Counted from the stretch's first letter, positions 42,141 through 51,084 are shown. The stretch: 64,000 bases of DNA from Streptomyces sp. XY006 (GCF_002237655.1 NZ_NOKT01000009.1:186001-250000), one strand, 5' to 3'. A program made the numbers and translations. Notes: generated by a model not told the origin, from the sequence alone.

Positions 42141-43766
42141 CTAGGCGGAATACCCGACAGCTTCTGGCGTGATTTCCCGCAGTTCTCCCTCCTCCAGCAG
42201 CAGCCAGCGCGTGATGCCGATCGACTCCAGGAACGGCAGGTCGTGACTGGCCACGATCAGCGCGCCCTCGTAGGAGTCCAGGGCCGTGGTCAGCTGCCGC
42301 ACGCTGGCCATGTCCAGGTTGTTGGTCGGCTCGTCCAGCAGGAGCAGCTGCGGTGCGGGCTCGGCCAGCATCAGGGCGGCCAGCGCCGCCCGGAAGCGTT
42401 CGCCGCCCGACAGCGTCGCCGCCTTCCGGTCGGCCCGGCCGCCCCGGAACAGGAAGCGGGCCAGACGCGCCCGGATCCGGTTGTTGGTCGCGCCCGGCGC
42501 GAAGCGGGCCACGTTCTCGACGACCGTCCGCTCCCCGTCCAGCACGTCGAGGCGCTGCGGCAGGAACCGCAGCGGGACGTGTGCCGTCACCTCGCCCGAC
42601 TCGGGAGCCAGCTCCCCGGTGATCGTGCGCAGCAGCGTGGTCTTGCCCGCGCCGTTGCGCCCGATCAGCGCGACCCGCTCGGGGCCGCGCAGCTCGAACC
42701 CGCCCGCCACCCTGGCCCCGTACCGGAGCCCGAGGTCCTGGAGGGTGAGGACGGTGCGCCCCGGCGGGACGGCCGTGAACGGCAGGTCGACGCGGATCTC
42801 GTCGTCGTCCCGTACGGCCTCCACCGCCTCGTCGAGCCGCTCCCTGGCCTCGGCGAGCTTCTCCTCGTGCATGATCCGGTGCTTGCCCGCGGACTCCTGC
42901 GCCGCGCGCTTGCGCGCCCCCATGACGATCTTCGGCTCGCGCTTCTGGTCCCACATCTTCTGCCCGTACCGCTTGCGGCGGGCCAGTTTGACCTGGGCGT
43001 CGGCCAGTTCGCGCTTCTGCTTGCGGAAGTCGGCCTCGGCCACGCGCACCATGCGCTCGGCCGCCTCCTGTTCGGTCTCCAGGGCCTCCTCGTAGGCGGA
43101 GTAGTTGCCGCCGTACCAGGTGATCCCGCCGGAGCGCAGGTCGGCGATCTGGTCGACGAGTTCCAGCAGTTCCCGGTCGTGGCTGACCACGACCATGACG
43201 CCCGGCCAGGACTGCACGGCCGCGTACAGGCGCCGGCGGGCGTACAGGTCGAGGTTGTTGGTCGGCTCGTCCAGCAGCAGCACGTCGGGCCGGCGCAGCA
43301 GCAGCGCGGCCAGCCGCAGCAGGACGGACTCGCCGCCCGACACCTCGCCGATGGTGCGGTCCAGCCCGATGTGCCCGAGGCCGAGTTCGCCGAGCGTGGC
43401 CAGGGCGCGCTCCTCGACGTCCCAGTCGTCGCCGACGGTCTCGAAGTGCTCCTCGGCCACGTCGCCCGCCTCGATGGCGTGCAGCGCGGCCCGCCGGGCG
43501 GCGATGCCGAGCGCCTCGTCGACCCGCAGGGCGGTGTCGAGCGTGACGTTCTGCGGCAGGTAACCGACCTCGCCGGCGACACGGACGGCGCCGTCGGCCG
43601 GTACGAGCTCACCGGCGATCAGTTTCAGCAGGGTGGATTTCCCCGACCCGTTGACCCCGACCAGGCCGGTCCGTCCGGGCCCGAACGCGACGTCCAGGTC
43701 CTCGAAGACGGGAGTGCCGTCGGGCCAGGTGAACGACAGGGAGGTGATGGTGATGGAAGTGGACAT
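42141..43766 (-). CDS. ABC-F family ATPase, probable ribosome-protection antibiotic resistance factor
   Basis: The 541-residue soluble protein has two ABC domains (Walker A VGVNGSGKSTLL and GRNGAGKTTLL; signatures VSGGE and LSGGERFRAALAALML; Walker B LLLDEPTNNLDL and LLLDEPTNNLDM). A basic, coiled linker of about 80 residues joins them (RELADAQVKLARRKRYGQK). There are no membrane segments. ABC-F factors of this type bind the ribosome E site and displace macrolide, lincosamide, streptogramin A or pleuromutilin drugs. It is preceded by a textbook promoter and a 218-base leader with a tiny ORF. It is operonic with the UvrA-like gene. I recall SCO6720 of S. coelicolor as the counterpart. Confidence 0.92.
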   Translation of the reverse strand: MSTSITITSLSFTWPDGTPVFEDLDVAFGPGRTGLVGVNGSGKSTLLKLIAGELVPADGAVRVAGEVGYLPQNVTLDTALRVDEALGIAARRAALHAIEAGDVAEEHFETVGDDWDVEERALATLGELGLGHIGLDRTIGEVSGGESVLLRLAALLLRRPDVLLLDEPTNNLDLYARRRLYAAVQSWPGVMVVVSHDRELLELVDQIADLRSGGITWYGGNYSAYEEALETEQEAAERMVRVAEADFRKQKRELADAQVKLARRKRYGQKMWDQKREPKIVMGARKRAAQESAGKHRIMHEEKLAEARERLDEAVEAVRDDDEIRVDLPFTAVPPGRTVLTLQDLGLRYGARVAGGFELRGPERVALIGRNGAGKTTLLRTITGELAPESGEVTAHVPLRFLPQRLDVLDGERTVVENVARFAPGATNNRIRARLARFLFRGGRADRKAATLSGGERFRAALAALMLAEPAPQLLLLDEPTNNLDMASVRQLTTALDSYEGALIVASHDLPFLESIGITRWLLLEEGELREITPEAVGYSA

Positions 43767-43984
43767 GGGGGCCTCACTCGCGGTTGCTCGAAGCAGTCAG
43801 GGGCAAACGCGTGTCGAGACACCTGCGACCAGGGAGGAGAGTCCACGGGCATGAGAAGAGCCCTGCACCGGGGGACGGCTCGAACGCCGAGGTCGCACGC
43901 AGCGCACACACCTCACAGGTGCGGCGCGGTGTCTCAGGACCTCAGACGAGCAACGTCCTTCTCCAATCGACGGCAACAGGACCG
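43767..43984 (-). promoter_or_regulatory. Long leader of the ABC-F gene with possible 3-codon uORF and switchable pairing
   Basis: From a transcription start near 43984 (predicted from the -10 box) the leader is about 218 bases. GGAG and TTG CTC GTC TGA (43942-43953) form a possible MLV leader ORF. In the RNA, segment 43816-43823 can pair with distal 43928-43935 (GAGACACC with GGTGTCTC). Alternatively it can form a local hairpin within 43811-43822 (GTGTCGAGACAC), so the two folds are mutually exclusive. This resembles drug-sensing attenuation leaders of resistance genes. Confidence 0.5.
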
Positions 43985-43990
43985 CTGTAC

Positions 43991-44027
43991 ACCGTAGGAG
44001 GGGGTACCGGGCCTGTCAACGCATTAA
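43991..44027 (-). promoter_or_regulatory. Consensus sigma-70-type promoter of the ABC-F operon with upstream AT element
   Basis: On the minus strand: -35 TTGACA (44019-44014), exactly 17 bases of spacer, and -10 TACGGT (43996-43991). TTAAT lies three bases upstream of the -35. An AT-rich tract at this distance is the mark of WblC/WhiB7-activated promoters in actinobacteria. Confidence 0.75.
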
Positions 44028-44059
44028 CCGAAGCCGCTCCCGCCACCCCAGGAGGCCCC

Positions 44060-44704
44060 GTGTCCCACGGTTCGCTCACGCTGCCGGCCCGGCTGTCGCT
44101 GCTGGCCTGGGACACCGCGCGGCCCCCGGCGGGCGGCACCGCCCACCCGGCCGGCCCGGTGCGGGCCGGGGCCCTGGTCGACCTGGCCCGCCGCGGCCTG
44201 CTCACCGACGTGGCCGGCGTGGCCACGCCGGCCGACATGGACTCGCGCAGCGGTGACGCGGTCCTCGACGGACTGCTGGAACTCGTCCACGAGTCGTGTC
44301 CGCACTCCTGGCGGACCTGGGTGACGCTGCGGGCGCGGGTGACCGCCGACGCGGTACGGGAGCAGCTCGTGGCCGGGGGATATCTGCGGGCGGAGAAGAG
44401 GCGCGTCCTCGGTGTCTTCCCGTCCGTGGAGTACGCGCTGGAGCGCGCCGCCGCGGTGAAGGTGCTGCGGGAGGAGACGCGGGAGGTCCTGCTCGGGCCG
44501 CTGCCGGCCGCGGGGATCGCGGAGCGCGACGCGGCCGTCGCCGTCCTGGCCGACGCCGCCGGCCTGCTCGGAGCGAAGGCGGGCGAGCGGCGCGTCGAGG
44601 AGCTGACGGAGCGTGCCGCGGCATCGGTGCCCGGCCTCGCGGGAATCGTCCGCGAGGTACGCACGGCGGTGGAGGCGTCCGTACCGGTGCCGACGCCCCT
44701 CTGA
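44060..44704 (+). CDS. GPP34 (Golgi phosphoprotein 3-like) family protein
   Basis: The 214-residue protein shows the GPP34 pattern (LTLPARLSLLAWDTARPPAGG at the N terminus in pieces; GALVDLARRGLLTDV; LRARVTADAVREQLVAGGYL; GLAGIVREVRTAVEA). Eukaryotic relatives bind phosphatidylinositol-4-phosphate. The bacterial members, common in Streptomyces, have no settled function. The GTG at 44060 has AGGAGG four bases upstream. It is divergent from the ABC-F operon and convergent with ssgD. Confidence 0.85.
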   Translation: MSHGSLTLPARLSLLAWDTARPPAGGTAHPAGPVRAGALVDLARRGLLTDVAGVATPADMDSRSGDAVLDGLLELVHESCPHSWRTWVTLRARVTADAVREQLVAGGYLRAEKRRVLGVFPSVEYALERAAAVKVLREETREVLLGPLPAAGIAERDAAVAVLADAAGLLGAKAGERRVEELTERAAASVPGLAGIVREVRTAVEASVPVPTPL

Positions 44705-44830
44705 ACGAGCCGACGGGGAGGACGTCTCCGGCGCCGTCCGCGCGCGGTGCTCGTCGCGGGAGCGGTGCGCGTGAGCGTCGGGGACGCGGTGCCGGGGGAG
44801 TCGGCCTCACCTTGGCCTGGGCGCCCGCGG

Positions 44831-44864
44831 GATCCCCGCCCCCGGGGCCGTCGACCCGGGGATC
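44831..44864. terminator. Hairpin between convergent GPP34 and ssgD genes
   Basis: GATCCCCG (44831-44838) and CGGGGATC (44857-44864) form an 8-bp stem in the 199-bp convergent gap. No T-run. Confidence 0.5.
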
Positions 44865-44903
44865 GTCGGGGGCAACGCCCTGTCGCACGCGGCGCGTTGA
44901 CCC

Positions 44904-45320
44904 TCAGCAGGCGTCGCGCATCAGCTCCGCCAGGTCGTGGTCCAGATCCAGCTGCAGGTGCTCCAGGCCGACGGGCACGAGCTCGCCGGTCGCCTCCAGG
45001 AACGTGCGGATCTCGCTGGACCGGACATGCACCACGGCGGTGCCCTCGGGCGCGTGGAACTCCAGCACCGTGCGGTCGTAGCCGTAGGGCCGCACCCGGA
45101 CGTCGCCGTGCCCCTCGGGGCCCAGCATCCCGGCGGTGAGCAGCTCGCGGGAGAAGGTCCAGCACACCTCCACGCCCTCCAGCGTCGCCGGGGCGGGGAA
45201 GGTCATGCGGACGGCGAACGGGTCGCGCCGGTCGTAATGCAGCGTCGCGGGAATGCTCGGCATACGCGGCGCGGCGGCGACGAGGCGGGCCTCCACGGGC
45301 TGCTCGATGACGATGGACAA
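44904..45320 (-). CDS. ssgD: SsgA-like sporulation/cell-division protein
   Basis: The 138-residue protein is a member of the SsgA-like family unique to sporulating actinomycetes (IEQPVEARLVAAAPRMPSIP; LHYDRRDPFAVRMTF; VCWTFSRELLTAGM; PVGLEHLQLDLDHDLAELM). SALPs guide peptidoglycan machinery during septation and spore-wall maturation; SsgD is linked to lateral wall synthesis. I assign ssgD from the sequence and its neighbours (ABC-F, GPP34). The start is a TTG at 45318-45320 with AAGGGAG at good spacing. The longer frame is not homologous. Confidence 0.88.
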   Translation of the reverse strand: MSIVIEQPVEARLVAAAPRMPSIPATLHYDRRDPFAVRMTFPAPATLEGVEVCWTFSRELLTAGMLGPEGHGDVRVRPYGYDRTVLEFHAPEGTAVVHVRSSEIRTFLEATGELVPVGLEHLQLDLDHDLAELMRDAC

Positions 45321-45568
45321 CGCCTTGCTCCCTTGTGACGGCGGGACGGACACGTCCGGGCGGATGAGGCCGGGCATGGGAAGAGACGACGGAATCGGCC
45401 ATTCCGTGCACTCGCCGTGCGAGTGACCTCTGTCACCGCGTTCATGCACGGGAGTGACCGGGCTCTCCTCGTGTGCCCCCAAGGGCCCGTGTGACGCCTC
45501 CCTTGACGCCGGCCGTGGCCCCGAGGCCGTCTGGACGGCACCCGGGCGGTGGGCTAGCTTCCCCGGCC

Positions 45569-46690
45569 ATGAGGCGCATGGGGAGCACGCGACGGACGGG
45601 ACGGACAGGACGAACAGCACGGACAGGGCGCTGCGCGGTCGCGGCCCTGGCGTGCGCGGCGGCACTGGCCGCCCTGACCGCCGGGCCCGCGGAGGCGCGG
45701 CAGCCGGAGCGCCGGGTGCCGCACTGGGAACTGAAGGACACCGGCACCCCGGACGTGCGGTTCCGAGGACTGGCCGCCGTCAACCGGCACACCGCCTGGG
45801 CCGCCGGCACCTCCGGCACCGTGCTGCGCACCACCGACGGCGGAGCCACCTGGCGGAACGTATCGCCGCCCGGCGCGGGGGAGTTGCAGTTCCGGGACGT
45901 CGAGGCCTTCGACGCGCGCCGGGCCGTCGTCCTGGCCATCGGCGAGGGCGAGGCCTCCCGCGTCTACCGCACCGACGACGGCGGAGCGACCTGGACGGAG
46001 TCCTTCCGCAACACCGAGCCGAAGGCCTTCTACGACTGCCTCGCCTTCTTCGACGACCGCCACGGCCTCGCCCTGAGCGACCCGGTGGACGGGAAGTTCC
46101 GCATCCTGTCGACCGGCGACGGCGGCCGGACCTGGCGGGTGCTGCCGGAGAAGGGCATGCCGCCCGCGCAGGACGGCGAGGCCGGGTTCGCCGCCGGCGG
46201 CCAGTGCCTGGTGACGTCCGGGCCGAAGGACGCCTGGCTCGCCACCGGCGGGGCCGCGCACGCGCGCGTGCTCCACTCCGCCGACCGGGGACACACCTGG
46301 CAGGCCACCACCATGCCCCTCCCGGCGGGCGATCCGGCCCGCGGGGTCTTCGCACTGGCCTTCCGCGACCGGGCCCACGGACTCGCCGTCGGCGGCGACT
46401 TCCGGCCGGACCAGCCCTCACCGCGCGCCGCCGCGCGCACCTCCGACGGCGGCCGCACCTGGCGCCCCGCGACCACGCCCCCCACCGCCTACCGCTCCGG
46501 CGTCGCCTGGCTCCCGCACAGCCGCACCGCCGCCCTCGCCGTCGGCCCCACCGGCACCGACCTCACCACCGACGCCGGCCGCACCTGGCGGACGGTCGAC
46601 ACGGGCTCCTACGACACCGTCGACTGCGCCCCGGACCACGGCTGCTGGGCCGCCGGCGAGCAGGGGCGGGTGGCCCGCCTGGAGCAGTGA
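45569..46690 (+). CDS. Exported BNR/Ycf48-like beta-propeller protein
   Basis: The 373-residue protein has an Arg-rich n-region and signal peptide (VAALACAAALAALTAGPAEA). It then has repeated sialidase/BNR boxes of the form S/T-x-D-x-G-x-T-W (TTDGGATWRN, TDDGGATWTE, STGDGGRTWR, SADRGHTWQ, SDGGRTWR, TDAGRTWR), giving a six-bladed propeller. Related proteins are annotated as oxidoreductase or photosystem assembly-like. No catalytic set is obvious. It is divergent from ssgD across 248 bp. Confidence 0.85.
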   Translation: MRRMGSTRRTGRTGRTARTGRCAVAALACAAALAALTAGPAEARQPERRVPHWELKDTGTPDVRFRGLAAVNRHTAWAAGTSGTVLRTTDGGATWRNVSPPGAGELQFRDVEAFDARRAVVLAIGEGEASRVYRTDDGGATWTESFRNTEPKAFYDCLAFFDDRHGLALSDPVDGKFRILSTGDGGRTWRVLPEKGMPPAQDGEAGFAAGGQCLVTSGPKDAWLATGGAAHARVLHSADRGHTWQATTMPLPAGDPARGVFALAFRDRAHGLAVGGDFRPDQPSPRAAARTSDGGRTWRPATTPPTAYRSGVAWLPHSRTAALAVGPTGTDLTTDAGRTWRTVDTGSYDTVDCAPDHGCWAAGEQGRVARLEQ

Positions 46691-46760
46691 GCGCGCGGCG
46701 GGCGGTGAGGATGGGCAGTGTGGGTACTCGTTCACGGGACGTGAAAGGAAGTGAGCGAGA

Positions 46761-47084
46761 ATGCCACGCGGTTCGAGCTCCAAGCGGGAGCGCCAGTACG
46801 AGCACATCAAGGAGAGCGCGAAGGACCGGGGCGAGAGCACCGGCCGCGCCAAGGAGATCGCCGCACGGACGGTGAACAAGGAACGCGCCCGCTCCGGCGA
46901 GGCGAAGACGGCCAGCCGCACCTCCACGAAGGACATGTCGTCCGGGAAGCGCGGCGGGCAGCGGTCCGGGCAGGGCTCACAGGGCCCCACCTACGACCAG
47001 CTGTACCAGGAGGCCAAGCGCAAGGGCGTGGAGGGCCGTTCCAGCATGAACAAGAGCCAGTTGCAGCGCGCACTGGGCAAGTGA
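46761..47084 (+). CDS. Small basic protein with Rho-N/SAP-like C terminus
   Basis: The 107-residue protein is highly charged (KRERQYEHIKESAKDRG; RAKEIAARTVNKERAR), with a Gly/Ser/Gln linker and a C-terminal helical motif TYDQLYQEAKRKGVEGRS followed by MNKSQLQRALGK. The C terminus resembles Rho N-terminal/SAP-like nucleic-acid-binding motifs. Homologues in Streptomyces are often labelled plasmid stabilisation protein without evidence. ATG at 46761. Probably nucleoid- or RNA-associated; inference. Confidence 0.82.
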   Translation: MPRGSSSKRERQYEHIKESAKDRGESTGRAKEIAARTVNKERARSGEAKTASRTSTKDMSSGKRGGQRSGQGSQGPTYDQLYQEAKRKGVEGRSSMNKSQLQRALGK

Positions 47085-47158
47085 GGCGCACGCTCCACGA
47101 GGCCGGCGGGACACCCTGACCCCGCCGGCCTCGGCGCGGCCCGTAGGCTCGGGGGACC

Positions 47159-47881
47159 ATGACGACCGTACGCATCCCCGAGGACTGGCCCGCCACCGAG
47201 GAGCAGGCCCGTGCCGTACAGGACGCCCTGCGCGAGCGGGTCGTCCTCGACGAACCGGGTCCGCCGCCCGGCACCGGCCGGGTGACCGGTGTCGACGTCG
47301 CCTACGACGACGCGCGTGACGTCGTCGCGGCGGCCGCGGTCGTGCTGGACGCGGCGAGCCTGGACGTGGTCGCCGAGGCCACCGCGGTGGGCCGGATCTC
47401 CTTCCCCTACGTGCCCGGGCTGCTCGCCTTCCGCGAGATCCCCACGGTCCTGGCCGCCCTCGACGCGCTGCCGTGCGCACCCGGCCTGGTCGTCTGCGAC
47501 GGCTACGGTTTCGCCCACCCGCGCCGCTTCGGCCTGGCCAGCCACCTCGGCGTCCTGACGGGCCTGCCCACGATCGGCGTCGCCAAGAACCCGTTCACCT
47601 TCACCTACGACGAGCCGGACACCCCGCGCGGCAGCACCTCGGCGCTGCTCGCCGGCTCCGAGGAGGTCGGCCGCGCCCTGCGCACCCGGGACGGGGTCAA
47701 GCCGGTGTTCGTCTCGGCGGGCCATCGCGTGAGCCTGGCCGGCGCCTGCGCCCACACCCTCGCCCTGACCCCCGCGTACCGCCTCCCGGAGACCACCCGC
47801 AAGGCGGACGCGCTGTGCCGCGAGGCGCTGCGGCAGGCCTGCGCGGACGGGCCGTCCACCCGGCGGCCGGCCTCGCGGTAG
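47159..47881 (+). CDS. nfi: Endonuclease V (deoxyinosine 3' endonuclease)
   Basis: The 240-residue protein has the endonuclease V motifs: GVDVAYDD with the first metal Asp, the wedge PYVPGLLAFREIP including the catalytic Glu, CDGYGFAHPRRFGLASHLG with the second Asp and DNA-contacting loop, and IGVAKN. It nicks DNA near deaminated adenine (inosine) for repair. ATG at 47159, nothing operonic. Confidence 0.93.
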   Translation: MTTVRIPEDWPATEEQARAVQDALRERVVLDEPGPPPGTGRVTGVDVAYDDARDVVAAAAVVLDAASLDVVAEATAVGRISFPYVPGLLAFREIPTVLAALDALPCAPGLVVCDGYGFAHPRRFGLASHLGVLTGLPTIGVAKNPFTFTYDEPDTPRGSTSALLAGSEEVGRALRTRDGVKPVFVSAGHRVSLAGACAHTLALTPAYRLPETTRKADALCREALRQACADGPSTRRPASR

Positions 47882-48015
47882 CCCGAGTCGTACACCGCCG
47901 ACCCGCGATGCGGCGCCGGCGAAGGACCCGACGGGCGAACCGGGCCGGAACTGAGTACCGGCTCTGAGTACCCGTACGGATGTCCGGCCGGCGCCCCCTC
48001 GGCAGGCTGGGGCGC

Positions 48016-48162
48016 ATGACGACGCACCGCGCCCCCAAGCCAGTTGCCGGCCCGACCCAGACCGTCGAGCGGGCCGTCACCATCGGGCTGATCCTCGCCG
48101 TGCTGGCGGGGCTCGGCTGGATAGCCGGAATGATCTACACCATCGCCGAGTGGCCGTTGTAG
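48016..48162 (+). CDS. Small single-pass membrane protein
   Basis: The 48-residue protein has a short Pro/Thr-rich cytoplasmic start (MTTHRAPKPVAGPTQTVER) and one hydrophobic helix (GLILAVLAGLGWIAGMIYTI). I choose the ATG at 48016, where the conserved-looking part begins; an in-frame ATG at 47980 is possible. Similar tiny membrane proteins are common in Streptomyces. Function unknown. Confidence 0.65.
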   Translation: MTTHRAPKPVAGPTQTVERAVTIGLILAVLAGLGWIAGMIYTIAEWPL

Positions 48163-48178
48163 GCCACCCGGCGGACCC

Positions 48179-49357
48179 TCAGCGCACCGACGCCACGCGG
48201 AAGCGGATGCCCGCCGCCCGCAGCCGCTCGACGAGCGCGTCGCCCATGGCGACCGCCGTGGTGACCTGGCCGGCCGTCTTCGGCAGTTCGTCGAAGGCCA
48301 GGCACAGCGCCGACTCGGCCAGCATCTTCGCCGTCTCGCCGTAGCCGGGATCGCCGCCCGAGACCTCCGTGTACACCCGCCGGCCGCCGCCCTCGCCCAC
48401 GAAACGCACGGAGAACCAGCTCTTGGCCCGCTTCTCCGGGCCCGGCCCGTCCCCGGGCTTCAGCCGGTCCGACAGCCAGCGCCGCGCGGGCGGCACCTGG
48501 GCCGCCGCGACCAGTGCGCCGACCGCGGCGACCCCGCCCACCGCGACGGGCAGCCGGCGGACGGCCGCGTACTGGCGGTAGCGGAAGTCGGGTCCGTACC
48601 TGTCCAGCGCCGCCGCCGAACGCCGCACGATCTGCGGGTCGATGGTCGGCATCGGCAGGGCCCACGCCCCGACCTCCTTGGCGAACCGCGGCCCGCCCAG
48701 CGGTGCCGACGCCCGCCGGCCCACCAGCCGCGGCTCGTGCCGCCGCCGGTCCCGCGCGGCTGCCGCGATCCGACGCTGCCGCGCGAACTGGCCCAGCGCG
48801 GAGGCGAAGGTCCCGCCCGAGAACGCCGCGTCGGCGGTCACGAAGCCCTCGACGCTCAGCGGCACGCCCTCCGGCAACTGCCCCACGGTGAAGTACACGC
48901 CCAGGTCGTGCGGGATGGAGTCGAACCCGGCGGCGTGCACCAGCCGCGCGCCGGTCTCCCGCGCGCGGGCGTCGTGCCGGACGTACATCAGGTCCACGAA
49001 CTCCGGTTCGCCGCACAGGTCCAGGTAGTCCGTCCCGGCGTCCGCGCAGGCGGCGACGAGCTCCTCGCCGTAGGTGACGTACGGGCCGACCGTCGTGGCC
49101 ACCACCCGCGCCTGTCCGGCGAGGGCGCGCACGGAGGCCGGGTCGGACACATCCGCCCGCAGCACGCCGATCTCCGCGTCGCCGGGCAGCCGCTCCCGCA
49201 GCCGCGCCAGCTTCTCCTCGCTGCGGCCGGCGATCGCCCAGCGCAGCCCCCCGGGCGCGTGAGCGGCCAGGTACTCGGCGGTGAGCGTGCCGGCGAAACT
49301 GGTGGCTCCGAAGAGCACGATGTCGTACGGACGGTCCGTCCTGTTTTGCATGCTCAT
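48179..49357 (-). CDS. Saccharopine dehydrogenase-like / trans-acting enoyl reductase family protein
   Basis: The 392-residue protein begins with a Rossmann motif (DIVLFGATSFAGTLTAEYL) and has ATTVGPYVTYGEELVAAC, DYLDLCGEP and GFDSIPHDLG, typical of the saccharopine-dehydrogenase-like family that includes the mycobacterial trans-acting enoyl reductase and human SCCPDH. A hydrophobic stretch (VAVGGVAAVGALVAAA) in the middle may touch membranes. Likely a lipid or polyketide reductase; substrate unknown. ATG at 49357 with GAGGGG upstream. Confidence 0.88.
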   Translation of the reverse strand: MSMQNRTDRPYDIVLFGATSFAGTLTAEYLAAHAPGGLRWAIAGRSEEKLARLRERLPGDAEIGVLRADVSDPASVRALAGQARVVATTVGPYVTYGEELVAACADAGTDYLDLCGEPEFVDLMYVRHDARARETGARLVHAAGFDSIPHDLGVYFTVGQLPEGVPLSVEGFVTADAAFSGGTFASALGQFARQRRIAAAARDRRRHEPRLVGRRASAPLGGPRFAKEVGAWALPMPTIDPQIVRRSAAALDRYGPDFRYRQYAAVRRLPVAVGGVAAVGALVAAAQVPPARRWLSDRLKPGDGPGPEKRAKSWFSVRFVGEGGGRRVYTEVSGGDPGYGETAKMLAESALCLAFDELPKTAGQVTTAVAMGDALVERLRAAGIRFRVASVR

Positions 49358-49448
49358 GACACCCCTCGGTCGTGCAGCCCGTGCCGCTGTCGGTGGCCGA
49401 GGCTAGCGTGAGCGGTGCGGAGCCCGACGACGAGCCCGGAGGAACGCG

Positions 49449-49829
49449 ATGGCCGTGCCCAGGAATGCCCTGAAGAAATGGGAGAAAGTGCACGCGTTCG
49501 CCCTGGGGCTGCCGGGTGCCGTCGAGGAGTTCCCGTGGGGCGAGTCCGTCGCGAAGGTCAACCGGAAGGTCTTCGTCTTCCTGGGCGTGCAGGACGGCAG
49601 CTACCCCCTGGAGGTGACGGTGAAGCTCACGGACGAGACGGCGCACGCGCACGCGCTCGCGTGCCCCGGCGCCGAGCCCGCCGGGTACGGCCTGGGCAGG
49701 GCGGGCTGGGTGAGCGTCCCCCTGGAGGCGCCGGGCGCCCCGGCCGCGGAGCTCCTGTGCGACTGGGTGGAGGAGAGCTACCGGGTGATCGCGCCGAAGC
49801 GGCTCATAGCGCAGCTGGACGGAGGCTGA
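49449..49829 (+). CDS. MmcQ/YjbR-family protein
   Basis: The 126-residue protein has the YjbR fold signature: VHAFALGLPGAVEEFPWGES near the N terminus, KVNRKVFVFLG, and a C-terminal CDWVEESYRVIAPKRL. Family members have a DNA-binding-like (CyaY-like) fold, but their function is not established. ATG at 49449 with GGAGGA upstream. It is followed by a 109-bp regulatory interval before the fatty-acid oxidation genes. Confidence 0.88.
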   Translation: MAVPRNALKKWEKVHAFALGLPGAVEEFPWGESVAKVNRKVFVFLGVQDGSYPLEVTVKLTDETAHAHALACPGAEPAGYGLGRAGWVSVPLEAPGAPAAELLCDWVEESYRVIAPKRLIAQLDGG

Positions 49830-49847
49830 CCCGTACGGCACATTGCT

Positions 49848-49931
49848 AAGCGCTTGCTCGTTCAGCTCTTGTGCGGAGTGGAACGTGTTCTTAGCATCGC
49901 TGGTGTTACATCACTTGTGTCACAGCACTGG
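49848..49931 (+). promoter_or_regulatory. Regulatory interval of the racemase-fadA-fadB operon
   Basis: AAGCGCTT (49848-49855) is a perfect palindrome. TCACAGCACTGG (49920-49931), just before the start codon at 49939, is repeated exactly, in the orientation of the merR gene, upstream of that gene at 55273-55284. The second element is the best candidate for a shared MerR-controlled site. Confidence 0.5.
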
Positions 49932-49938
49932 GGGCTGG

Positions 49939-51084
49939 ATGACCACGGCAAGGACGCCGGTGCACGGCCCGCTCGCAGGGGTGCGGGTCGTCGAGCTGGC
50001 CGGGATCGGTCCCGGCCCGTTCGCCGCCATGCTGCTCGCCGACCTCGGGGCCGACGTCGTGCGCGTGGACCGGCCCGGCGGCCCCGGACTCGGGATCGAC
50101 CCGGCGTACGACGTCACCAACCGCAACAAGCGCTCGGTGGTCGTCGACCTGAAGGCCCCGGACGGCCCGGACCGGGTACTTGACCTGGCCGCGCGCGCCG
50201 ACGTCCTGGTCGAGGGCTACCGCCCCGGCGTCGCCGAGCGCCTCGGCGTCGGGCCCGGGAACTGCCACGCCCGCAACCCGCGCCTGGTCTATGGCCGGAT
50301 GACCGGCTGGGGCCAGGACGGCCCGCTCGCTCCGCACGCCGGGCACGACATCGCCTACCTCGCCCCCACCGGCGCCCTCGGCATGATCGGCCGCCCCGAC
50401 GAGCCGCCGCCCGTCCCCGCCAACCTGCTCGGCGACTACGCGGGCGGCTCCCTCTACCTCGTCGTCGGCGTCCTCGCCGCCCTCCATCACGCCCGGGCGA
50501 CCGGCACCGGGCAGGTCGTGGACGCCGCCATCGTCGACGGCACCGCCCATCTGGCCACGATGATCCACGGCATGCTCGCCGCCGGCGGCTGGCAGGACCG
50601 CCGCGGCGCCAACCTCCTGGACGGCGGCTGCCCGTACTACGGCACCTACGAGACGGCCGACGGCCGGTACATGGCCGTCGGCGCCCTGGAACCGCAGTTC
50701 TACGAGGAGTTCCTCGCCCTCCTCGGGATCGAGGACCAGAGCGCCGCCCGCACGGACGTCACCCGCTGGCAGGACCTGCGCGAGGCGGTCGCCGCCCGCT
50801 TCAAGAGCCGCACCAGGGACGAGTGGACGGCCGTCTTCGACGGCACCGACGCGTGCGTGGCGCCCGTGCTGTCGCTGCGCGAGGCACCCCACCACCCGCA
50901 CCTGGCCGCCCGCGGCACCTTCACCGACCACGACGGCATCACCCAGCCCGCCCCGGCCCCCCGCTTCTCCGCGACCCCGACCTCCGTCCGCAGCGGCCCG
51001 GCGCTCCCGGGCGCCGACACGGCCGACGTCGCCCGGGAGTGGGACGTGCCCGGGCTGCTCCCAGCGTCCCGAAACCCTCAGTGA
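49939..51084 (+). CDS. CaiB/BaiF CoA-transferase family protein, alpha-methylacyl-CoA racemase-like
   Basis: The 381-residue protein matches 2-methylacyl-CoA racemases: [30 protein letters not shown] at the N terminus (in pieces), His in [14 protein letters not shown] and Asp in [12 protein letters not shown] at the positions of the catalytic His/Asp pair, and [17 protein letters not shown]. It would epimerise branched acyl-CoAs so that beta-oxidation can proceed, or transfer CoA. The upstream frame is longer, but the ATG at 49939 (GGGGG five to nine bases before) starts homology. It is first in an operon with fadA (12-bp gap) and fadB. Confidence 0.9.
   Translation: MTTARTPVHGPLAGVRVVELAGIGPGPFAAMLLADLGADVVRVDRPGGPGLGIDPAYDVTNRNKRSVVVDLKAPDGPDRVLDLAARADVLVEGYRPGVAERLGVGPGNCHARNPRLVYGRMTGWGQDGPLAPHAGHDIAYLAPTGALGMIGRPDEPPPVPANLLGDYAGGSLYLVVGVLAALHHARATGTGQVVDAAIVDGTAHLATMIHGMLAAGGWQDRRGANLLDGGCPYYGTYETADGRYMAVGALEPQFYEEFLALLGIEDQSAARTDVTRWQDLREAVAARFKSRTRDEWTAVFDGTDACVAPVLSLREAPHHPHLAARGTFTDHDGITQPAPAPRFSATPTSVRSGPALPGADTADVAREWDVPGLLPASRNPQ

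Noticed and set aside
43625..43909. 94-codon minus-strand frame starting in the ABC-F leader
   Set aside because: It overlaps the ABC-F start in another frame, has no properly spaced ribosome-binding site at its GTG, and the tail is clearly the shadow of ABC-F codons.
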